Below are positions 24,714 through 32,198 of a stretch of 32,198 nucleotides of DNA, piece after piece. A program made the position numbers and the translations under genes. The notes under the pieces are model-generated. The model worked only from the letters and a program-made list of their open reading frames with translations. It made no database searches and was not told the origin of the DNA. Each line of letters opens with the position of its first letter. Positions within the stretch are counted from its first letter, which is position 1. The DNA comes from Flavobacteriaceae bacterium (lineage in GTDB: Bacteria; Bacteroidota; Bacteroidia; Flavobacteriales; Flavobacteriaceae): NCBI GenBank assembly GCA_024644745.1, contig JAHEHF010000033.1:1367-33564 (forward strand), written 5' to 3'.

Positions 24714-26642
24714 ATGAAGTATTTCCTGCTCCATATTATTATTTTATTTTCTGTGTCTGGCTATGGACAAAAGACCGGGTTGGACCATGCAGAATATTTC
24801 AAAGAAATTATTGCCTCGGAACAAAAATATGCCAGCAAAAAAATAGCCTTCAAAGCAAATCCGAATACAGGCAATTATGATGTAAAATACCATCGGCTTG
24901 AATGGGATGTCAATCCGGCTCAGGCATCTATAAGCGGTCAGGTCACAACATATTTCACGGCTTCTCAGGATCTGGACCAGATCATTTTTGATCTTTCACA
25001 GAATATGGTGGTTTCAAAAGTCAGTCAGAGATCTGCTGATTTAAGTTTTTCTCAGAATCAGAATGATGAACTCATCATTGAACTGCCTTCCACTCAAAAA
25101 GAAAACACCTTGGATTCCCTTACCATTACCTATAGCGGAAATCCGGTCAGTTCAGGATTTGGGTCCTTTGCCATAGACAGGCACGGGATCAATTCAACAC
25201 CGGTGTTATGGACCCTTTCGGAACCTTATGGTGCCAAGGGCTGGTGGCCATGCAAGCAGGACCTGATCGATAAAATAGATTCTATTGATGTTTATGTGCG
25301 CCACCCTTCTGCTTTCAAAGCTGCTTCAAACGGTCTGCTGATAGAGGAAAAAAATGAAGGACAGGACCTGATTACACACTGGCGTCATCGCTACCCTATC
25401 CCGGCATACCTCATTGCCATCGCAGTTACCAATTACGAGGTTTACAAAGAAAACAGCTCTCTCGAATTTGACATTGTCAATTATGTATATCCCGAAACCC
25501 TCGCAACTGCGCAGAATGCCACCCGGATCACACCCGATATCATGGAGCTTTTCAACAACCTGTTCGAAATGTATCCCTTTGCCAGGGAGAAGTATGGCCA
25601 TGCTCAGTTTGGCTGGGGAGGCGGAATGGAACATACGACCATGACCTTCATGGGCGGCTGGAGTCGGGGGCTCATTGCTCATGAACTCGCCCATCAGTGG
25701 TTTGGTAACAAGATAACCTGCGGGAGTTGGCAAGACATCTGGCTGAATGAAGGGTTTGCCACCTATCTGGACGGTCTTGTATTTGAAAATTTTGACGGCA
25801 AGGATGCCTTTGCCGTTTGGCGCAATACAATGGTCAACAATATCACTTCACAAACATCAGGTTCAACATTTGTAACAGACACAACCAGTGTGGGGCGCAT
25901 CTTCAACAGCAGACTGACCTATAGAAAAGGAGCCATGATCCTGCACATGCTGCGCTATAAACTGGGCGACGAAGCTTTTTTCTCTGCCCTAAGGAATTAT
26001 CTGGCAGATCCTGAACTAGCCTTCGGCTATGCGCGGACCACAGACCTTCAAAAGCACCTGGAGGCAACGAGTGGTGAGGATCTGAACGAGTTTTTCCAGG
26101 ATTGGTTTTACGGAGAAGGATATCCTGAATACGAGGTCATTTGGTCCCAAAATGATACAGACAAAATAACTCATTTCCAGGTGAATCAAACCCAGTCGCA
26201 TCCATCTGTTTCTTTTTTCGAAATGCCATTGCCTGTTTTGGTTATCGGTACAACCGGGGAATTTGAACAACTGCGTCTTGAAGTCACAGAAAACAAACAA
26301 AACTTCAGCCTCCAACTTAATTTTGATGTGCTTTCAATTGAACTCGATCCTGAATCACATCTGATCACCAAAAACAACAAAGCCGTGCTTGGCCTCGACC
26401 GGGAATCCTTGAACAACAGTGTGTCAATTTATCCCAACCCCGTGAGCAATATTTTGAAAATTGATAACAAGGGCAATTTGGAACTGACAAAAATTACCAT
26501 CTATAACATCCTGGGTGAAAAAATACTCGAAAAGGAAAATCCAAATCATAGCATAGCGCTGGAACATCTTGAATTCGGATTGCTTTTGGTGGTCCTTGAT
26601 ACCGATCAGGGCTCTCTGCACAAGACAATTTTAAAAAAATAA
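24714..26642 (+). CDS. Secreted M1 family metallopeptidase with T9SS sorting domain
   Basis: Gluzincin aminopeptidase-like enzyme, 642 residues. The signal peptide ends VSGYGQ at about residue 19. The M1 N-terminal beta-domain follows, then the catalytic domain with the exopeptidase loop GGGMEHTTMTF and zinc motif HELAHQWFG (His323, Glu324, His327), with the third ligand Glu346 in WLNEGFATY. Catalytic Tyr is probably in LTYRKGAM. The usual GAMEN is GGMEH here, so substrate preference may differ. From about residue 569, YPNPVSNILKI starts a type A T9SS sorting domain ending HKTILKK, so the protein should be carried across the outer membrane by type IX secretion. Its own promoter precedes it. 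Confidence 0.93.
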   Translation: MKYFLLHIIILFSVSGYGQKTGLDHAEYFKEIIASEQKYASKKIAFKANPNTGNYDVKYHRLEWDVNPAQASISGQVTTYFTASQDLDQIIFDLSQNMVVSKVSQRSADLSFSQNQNDELIIELPSTQKENTLDSLTITYSGNPVSSGFGSFAIDRHGINSTPVLWTLSEPYGAKGWWPCKQDLIDKIDSIDVYVRHPSAFKAASNGLLIEEKNEGQDLITHWRHRYPIPAYLIAIAVTNYEVYKENSSLEFDIVNYVYPETLATAQNATRITPDIMELFNNLFEMYPFAREKYGHAQFGWGGGMEHTTMTFMGGWSRGLIAHELAHQWFGNKITCGSWQDIWLNEGFATYLDGLVFENFDGKDAFAVWRNTMVNNITSQTSGSTFVTDTTSVGRIFNSRLTYRKGAMILHMLRYKLGDEAFFSALRNYLADPELAFGYARTTDLQKHLEATSGEDLNEFFQDWFYGEGYPEYEVIWSQNDTDKITHFQVNQTQSHPSVSFFEMPLPVLVIGTTGEFEQLRLEVTENKQNFSLQLNFDVLSIELDPESHLITKNNKAVLGLDRESLNNSVSIYPNPVSNILKIDNKGNLELTKITIYNILGEKILEKENPNHSIALEHLEFGLLLVVLDTDQGSLHKTILKK

Positions 26643-26695
26643 ATTTATTTACAACTATTTCAAGGATCTGATTTCTTAATATAGTACATAAAGTG

Positions 26696-26703
26696 TACAT
26701 TTG
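26696..26703 (+). promoter_or_regulatory. -7 element for rseP
   Basis: TACATTTG followed by T lies 27 bases before ATG 26731 in the 88-base gap after the M1 gene. No TTG is seen at -33. It overlaps a five-base inverted repeat (GTACA, TGTAC). Confidence 0.45.
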
Positions 26704-26730
26704 TCGTCCTTAAAATTTTGAAAATTATCA

Positions 26731-28059
26731 ATGGAAACTTATATAAAAATCACACAGTTCTTACTGAGTTTATCACTACTGATCATCCTTCACGAACTGG
26801 GACACTTTATTCCAGCCAAACTGTTTAAGACAAGAGTTGAAAAATTCTATCTCTTCTTTGATTATAAATTCTCCCTTTTTAAAAAGAAAATTGGAGATAC
26901 GGTATACGGTATTGGATGGATCCCTCTTGGGGGATATGTAAAGATCTCCGGTATGATAGATGAAAGCATGGACAAAGAGCAAATGGCTCAACCTGTGCAA
27001 CCCTGGGAATTTCGCTCAAAACCGGCCTGGCAAAGGCTGATCATCATGTTGGGTGGGGTAACCGTAAATTTTATCCTGGGGATTTTCATTTATATCATGA
27101 TGTTCAATGTCTGGGGAGAGGATTATGTTGCGATTGACGATGTTAAAAATGGCTTCTATGTGGATGATGTTTTCAAAGAACTGGGATTTAATGATGGGGA
27201 TAAGATTTTAAAGGTCAACGGGGAAGAACCATTTAACGTTTTGGATGTCAATAAGCATCTATTCTTGCGAGACGTGGAAAATTTAGAGGTAGAGCATCCT
27301 GACGGAAATAAAGCCATCATCAACCTTCCTGAAGACATCGGTCTGAGAATATGGAAAAGCGGGAATTTGAGCCCGTTCAGCCCGATGGTCAATGCAACCC
27401 TCGACAGTATCCTGACCGACAGTCCGGCCGCCAATGCAGGTTTAATGAGAGGAGATCTGATCACACATGTCAATGGTGAAGAGGTTCAACACTGGGATGC
27501 CTTTACTGCCAAGGTCATGGCAAATCCTAAAGGTACCGAGATGGAACTCTCAATAAACAGAGACGGGGAGTCGAAGACTTTCCTGATGACCCCTGATGAG
27601 AATCAGAAAATTGGAGTAACCGTTTACACGGAAGATATTATAAGGGTAAACCACATAGAATACAACTTTGGGGAAAGCATCGGTTTAGGGTTTTCAAAGG
27701 CCTACTGGACGCTCAAAGACTATATGGCTCAATTCAAATATGTTTTTACCAAAAAAGGAGCTACCAGCCTTGGTGGTTTTATCACCATTGGCAACATTTT
27801 TCCATCGGCCTGGAACTGGCAGGCTTTCTGGAGTATCACTGCTCTGCTGTCTATCATGCTGGGCTTTATGAATTTACTGCCCATACCGGCACTTGACGGA
27901 GGACATGTGGTCTTCACCTTGTTCGAAATCATCAGTGGCAGAAAACCAAGCGATAAATTTCTTGAATATGCTCAAATTGCTGGATTCATCATTTTAATTT
28001 CACTCTTATTGTTTGCCAACGGAAACGACATCTACAAATGGGTCACCGGTCAACTATAA
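26731..28059 (+). CDS. rseP: RIP metalloprotease RseP (site-2 protease)
   Basis: Intramembrane zinc protease that cuts anti-sigma factors and leftover signal peptides within the inner membrane. The 442-residue protein opens with a membrane helix containing HELGH (His21, Glu22, His25). LGGYVKISGM is the family's conserved membrane-loop segment. A second helix lies near residues 104-124. A PDZ domain is recognisable at about 220-290 (SPAANAGLMRGDLITHVNG), with a second, degenerate PDZ before it. The third zinc ligand Asp is in LLPIPALDGGH near residue 388. It ends before a strong terminator. Targets are not visible; no sigma/anti-sigma pair lies nearby. Confidence 0.95.
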   Translation: METYIKITQFLLSLSLLIILHELGHFIPAKLFKTRVEKFYLFFDYKFSLFKKKIGDTVYGIGWIPLGGYVKISGMIDESMDKEQMAQPVQPWEFRSKPAWQRLIIMLGGVTVNFILGIFIYIMMFNVWGEDYVAIDDVKNGFYVDDVFKELGFNDGDKILKVNGEEPFNVLDVNKHLFLRDVENLEVEHPDGNKAIINLPEDIGLRIWKSGNLSPFSPMVNATLDSILTDSPAANAGLMRGDLITHVNGEEVQHWDAFTAKVMANPKGTEMELSINRDGESKTFLMTPDENQKIGVTVYTEDIIRVNHIEYNFGESIGLGFSKAYWTLKDYMAQFKYVFTKKGATSLGGFITIGNIFPSAWNWQAFWSITALLSIMLGFMNLLPIPALDGGHVVFTLFEIISGRKPSDKFLEYAQIAGFIILISLLLFANGNDIYKWVTGQL

Positions 28060-28154
28060 GCCCCGGTTATAAATGATTGTGATGTCTGCATGAAAGAAAG
28101 GCAACAGTCGAATGAGATCAATGATTTGTAGAGAACCTAAAATAAACTGGCCAT

Positions 28155-28188
28155 AAAAAAACCCCCGCTTTTCAGCGGGGGTTTTTTT
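28155..28188. terminator. Bidirectional intrinsic terminator
   Basis: Stem ACCCCCGCT (28161-28169) with AGCGGGGGT (28174-28182), a TTTC tetraloop, A's before and T's after. It serves both rseP (plus) and atpC (minus), which converge here. Confidence 0.95.
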
Positions 28189-28208
28189 TAAGACTTCTAA
28201 TAAACCGA

Positions 28209-28487
28209 TCAATCTACCAGAATAATTATTTTATTGTTATTCATTTCAATTGTTCCGCTATTGATCATCAGTACTTTACTATCGTTATCCCCTTTTGAAA
28301 ACAAGTTTTCATAAGCCTCGTCAAGCGTAAAATTACCTTGAATCCGCACCTTACCTGCCTGAAGAAGCGACACGATTGGAGCATGATTGTTCAACATCTG
28401 AAATTCCCCGGTTACACCAGGTACGGTGACAGAATCAACTTCATCCTGAAAAATACTCGCCTCTGGCGTTACAATTTCTAAAAACAT
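28209..28487 (-). CDS. atpC: ATP synthase epsilon subunit, short form
   Basis: Subunit of the central stalk of F1. The protein has only 92 residues, covering the N-terminal beta-sandwich (MFLEIVTPEASIFQDEVDSV, then GEFQMLNNHAPIVSLLQAG) and ending INSGTIEMNNNKIIILVD. The C-terminal helical hairpin that inhibits ATP hydrolysis in E. coli is absent, as in other Bacteroidota, so it is a normal short form rather than a truncation. It lies 11 bases behind atpD. Its stop is 21 bases from the terminator shared with rseP. Confidence 0.95.
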   Translation of the reverse strand: MFLEIVTPEASIFQDEVDSVTVPGVTGEFQMLNNHAPIVSLLQAGKVRIQGNFTLDEAYENLFSKGDNDSKVLMINSGTIEMNNNKIIILVD

Positions 28488-28498
28488 AGTTTTTGATT

Positions 28499-30055
<1,557 letters not shown>

Positions 30056-30085
30056 TCAAATTAATCGCATTTTTGTTTTGCGGTG

Positions 30086-30093
30086 CAAAGATA
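30086..30093 (-). promoter_or_regulatory. -7 element for atpD
   Basis: The minus strand reads TATCTTTG followed by C, a full consensus match in the gap between the beta-helix gene and atpD, 78 bases before the start codon. No TTG is found at the expected spacing. Confidence 0.5.
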
Positions 30094-30126
30094 TGTTTTT
30101 AATGCAAAAACTAAACTTTTTTTTTA

Positions 30127-31617
30127 TTATTTTTTTAAAGACAGAATATACTCAGCCACAGCCATTTTGGCCTCTTCCGAAAGGTAATCCTGAGGCGGCA
30201 TTTCAGGGTAATCATCCCTTAAATTTTTTGGCTTGTTGATATAGGCAACCAAACCCTCCGGATTATCCTTGTAGATCATCTGTATGACCTGGGTAGGCAC
30301 ACCAATAAGCCTGATATCATATGCATGACATCCTGAGCATATGCCGTAATAGGTCATTTCGCCCAGCTCTTTTTTAGAAATTTCTTTTGGGGCCGCCGGC
30401 TTATCCAAGAGCAAGGACCTGATCGCTTTGGTATCTTGTATGTCAGGGGCTCCAAAACCGCTCAGACCCCAAGTTCGGTATTTTTCCCGGTTCAATATGC
30501 TGCTTCCCGTACCGCCGCCGATAGCCAAGATATCAGGGCCATTTGTAGATAGCTGTGTCATCATCAAAGCCTTTAGTTCTCCTACCGGATTGTTCCCGTT
30601 TTCGGCCATAAAATTGTCCAGAATGACTATTCTGTCGGGGTTGGGTTCAGAATCCGGATCATTTGAGGCTTCAGCGCCTCCATTTTGAAAGTCTGTAATG
30701 ATGATGCCGGCATTGTCATTTTCAGTAATGATATTGTCCTCAATGATCACATCATCCGCTGCCATGACCAGAATGCCTGTCCCCGGCGGGATTCCTGAAA
30801 CAATAGAACCGGGTGCTCCAAAATTCTCATGGTTGTTCCTGCTCACAAAATTGTTTCTAATGATCACGTCATATGTTGTTTTAATCGGTAACCCAGGGGT
30901 AATAAAAGCCAATATCCCCCCGGTGTTGTCATAGGCCAGATTATTTTCGACCAGGCAGTGCCTTGAATTCTCTATTTCGATCCCGGCAACATTTCCAAAC
31001 ACCTCATTGTGGACTACGTCAATATGATCGCACATTCCCACATAAATAGCCGCATCTTCAATACCTGTCAAAATATTGTGAGAAATGAGTCCGTTCTTTC
31101 CAAACTGCGGAAAGATGCCATATACACCAGCATCAATGATCCAGTTGTGTCTCAATACAAAATTATTGCCGGCCTGACCCATGATGCCGTTGCCCTTATA
31201 ATTGATAATTTTAAAATTCTCAATCTGTATGCCGTTGCCGGAATACAGAAAAGCATCATTCAACTCTTTTGAACCATCCAGTACGGGCCATTTTCCGTCA
31301 ACAATGATTCCCTGAAAACTGATATCGTCTTTATCGACGTATACTGTTTCTTTATAAGTTCCTGGAAAAACCCTGATCAGATCACCTGGTTTGGCCTTTT
31401 TAACAGCCTTCTGAATACTGCTCCCATTTTTCACTTCATGAATTTCACCATTAAAGACGGAAGGCCTTTCCAGGCTCGATCCCGCCAGCGTATCAGAGTT
31501 TCTGTAGAGTTTGTTCGGACTCGGAAGGGCTGTTTGCTGACCAGAGCTGAAAATAAATTTTCCAATAAAAACCCCGGCGATCAATACAAGGAGCACTAAA
31601 ATTACTTTTTTTAACAT
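30127..31617 (-). CDS. Parallel beta-helix protein fused to a cytochrome c domain
   Basis: A 496-residue exported protein. Residues 4-24 are a hydrophobic anchor or signal (VILVLLVLIAGVFIGKFIF), without a lipobox. A right-handed parallel beta-helix spans about residues 60-340, with NosD-like turns (SIQKAVKKAKPGDLIRVFP at the start, then AGIEIENS, NTGGILAF, GTGILVMAADDVIIEDN). This matches my recollection of the TIGR03805 family, described as occurring in gene pairs with a partner. At the C-terminus a single cytochrome c domain has CSGCH (Cys427 to His431) and a likely Met ligand at 473 in PEMPPQ. It lies 12 bases behind the peroxidase gene. Role unknown; periplasmic electron transfer is inferred. 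Confidence 0.85.
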   Translation of the reverse strand: MLKKVILVLLVLIAGVFIGKFIFSSGQQTALPSPNKLYRNSDTLAGSSLERPSVFNGEIHEVKNGSSIQKAVKKAKPGDLIRVFPGTYKETVYVDKDDISFQGIIVDGKWPVLDGSKELNDAFLYSGNGIQIENFKIINYKGNGIMGQAGNNFVLRHNWIIDAGVYGIFPQFGKNGLISHNILTGIEDAAIYVGMCDHIDVVHNEVFGNVAGIEIENSRHCLVENNLAYDNTGGILAFITPGLPIKTTYDVIIRNNFVSRNNHENFGAPGSIVSGIPPGTGILVMAADDVIIEDNIITENDNAGIIITDFQNGGAEASNDPDSEPNPDRIVILDNFMAENGNNPVGELKALMMTQLSTNGPDILAIGGGTGSSILNREKYRTWGLSGFGAPDIQDTKAIRSLLLDKPAAPKEISKKELGEMTYYGICSGCHAYDIRLIGVPTQVIQMIYKDNPEGLVAYINKPKNLRDDYPEMPPQDYLSEEAKMAVAEYILSLKK

Positions 31618-31629
31618 GTACGTTTAATT

Positions 31630-32198
31630 TTAAGATGATTCAATGTCTTGCTCATAAATTTCCGAAGGCACCTTTCCCGGAATTTTAGGCTTAAAAGACT
31701 CGTCTGTCAGGGTTTTTAAAAAGTCCACAAGACGATCGAGTTCATAATCGGTTAAATTGGGTTCCCAAATGTGCCAATGAAGGTATAACTTTTCGTTTTC
31801 TGGTACCGCATGGCCCCTCCCTCTGGTATAGAAGGCTACGGTCTCCTTTAAAGTATTAAAATTTCCAGAATGCATATAAGGAGCCGTTTTTTCTATATTC
31901 CTTAAACTGGGCACTTTGAACCCTCCCCTTCTTGTCGGGTCTTGAAAGGTAATTTCTGCACCCGGGTCAAAATCCGAGCCTGGTGGTTCAGGAGATCCGA
32001 TAACAGCTACCTGCTGATTGGTAAACAAGGGCGGGGTATGACACTCTGCACATCTTGCAACAAAGGATCTGAATATGTTCAAACCCTCAATTTCATTTTC
32101 ATCCAAAGCTTCATGAAAGCCATGTGCGTATTGATCATATTTTGAATTCAGAGAAATCAGGGAGGCTTCAAAAGCAGCAATGGAGGTATAAATTTCGC
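31630..32198 (-). CDS. Cytochrome c peroxidase/MauG-like, N-terminus cut off by window edge
   Basis: C-terminal 189 residues or so of a di-heme periplasmic peroxidase family protein; the frame stays open to the edge, so the start is outside. The second heme site is CAECH, followed by the family segment FKVPSLRNIEKTAPYMHSGNF in which Met is the probable axial ligand, then TLKETVAFYTRG and the closing helix DRLVDFLKTLTDES. CCP enzymes reduce hydrogen peroxide with electrons from a cytochrome, and MauG relatives oxidise proteins; which applies is not visible. It ends 12 bases before the beta-helix/cytochrome gene, so the two are likely co-transcribed and may exchange electrons. A TTG at 32106 is not a real start. 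Confidence 0.88.
   Translation of the reverse strand, partial: EIYTSIAAFEASLISLNSKYDQYAHGFHEALDENEIEGLNIFRSFVARCAECHTPPLFTNQQVAVIGSPEPPGSDFDPGAEITFQDPTRRGGFKVPSLRNIEKTAPYMHSGNFNTLKETVAFYTRGRGHAVPENEKLYLHWHIWEPNLTDYELDRLVDFLKTLTDESFKPKIPGKVPSEIYEQDIESS

Noticed and set aside
32104-32106. TTG start that would make the peroxidase a 158-residue complete gene
   Set aside because: The same frame continues open to the edge with sensible residues, and the first heme domain is missing, so the gene is partial.

Overview
The window reads as a gene-dense stretch of core chromosome from a member of the Bacteroidota, most likely a flavobacterium. Four observations point there: a type IX secretion sorting domain at the end of an exported M1 peptidase; promoter elements of the form TAnnTTTG with little Shine-Dalgarno use; the gene order uppS-bamA-ompH-ompH behind a DUF6089-type barrel protein; and a short AtpC paired with AtpD apart from the other ATP synthase genes. 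I see no tRNA, rRNA, CRISPR array, insertion sequence or prophage. No gene-free stretch exceeds about 150 bases. Thirty-two genes are called; the first (tig) and last (a cytochrome c peroxidase) run off the window.

Layout. 1-2953 (minus): trigger factor, a small four-helix membrane protein, then pdxJ translationally coupled to an alpha/beta hydrolase. 3063-10280 (plus): a CBS/ACT-like sensor and NAD kinase, then a cell-envelope block of DUF6089 barrel protein, UppS, BamA and two Skp-like chaperones, ended by a strong terminator. 10359-14003: gamma-carbonic anhydrase, an Nfu-type Fe-S carrier with a doubled N-terminal domain, and a prolyl oligopeptidase with no signal peptide. 14010-16703: a Gre-like factor divergent from DNA-3-methyladenine glycosylase I, then TspO and a membrane-anchored SRPBCC/GyrI-like protein. 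16850-20360 (plus): a lipoprotein dipeptidyl peptidase III, a long hairpin, then rsgA and dtd. 20408-24654 (minus): a barrel protein, the feoA-feoB-small Cys-rich protein iron uptake operon, and a SCO copper chaperone. 24714-28059 (plus): M1 peptidase and the site-2 protease RseP. 28209-32198 (minus): atpC, atpD, a parallel beta-helix/cytochrome c fusion and a di-heme peroxidase.

How they fit together. Most genes are housekeeping. UppS (lipid carrier), BamA (barrel insertion), the Skp homologues (periplasmic chaperones) and RseP (envelope-stress proteolysis) all serve the envelope. FeoAB, SCO, Nfu and the c-type cytochromes handle iron, copper and heme. Three large peptidases appear to work in three places: prolyl oligopeptidase in the cytoplasm, DPP III on a lipid anchor, and the M1 enzyme through T9SS.

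The least understood parts are the beta-helix/cytochrome c fusion with its peroxidase partner (30127-32198), the 18-bp stem-loop with G-U pairs between dpp3 and rsgA (18892-18936), and inverted repeats that carry -7 elements facing both ways at two promoters. Several starts were moved downstream because a promoter element lies inside the longer reading frame.
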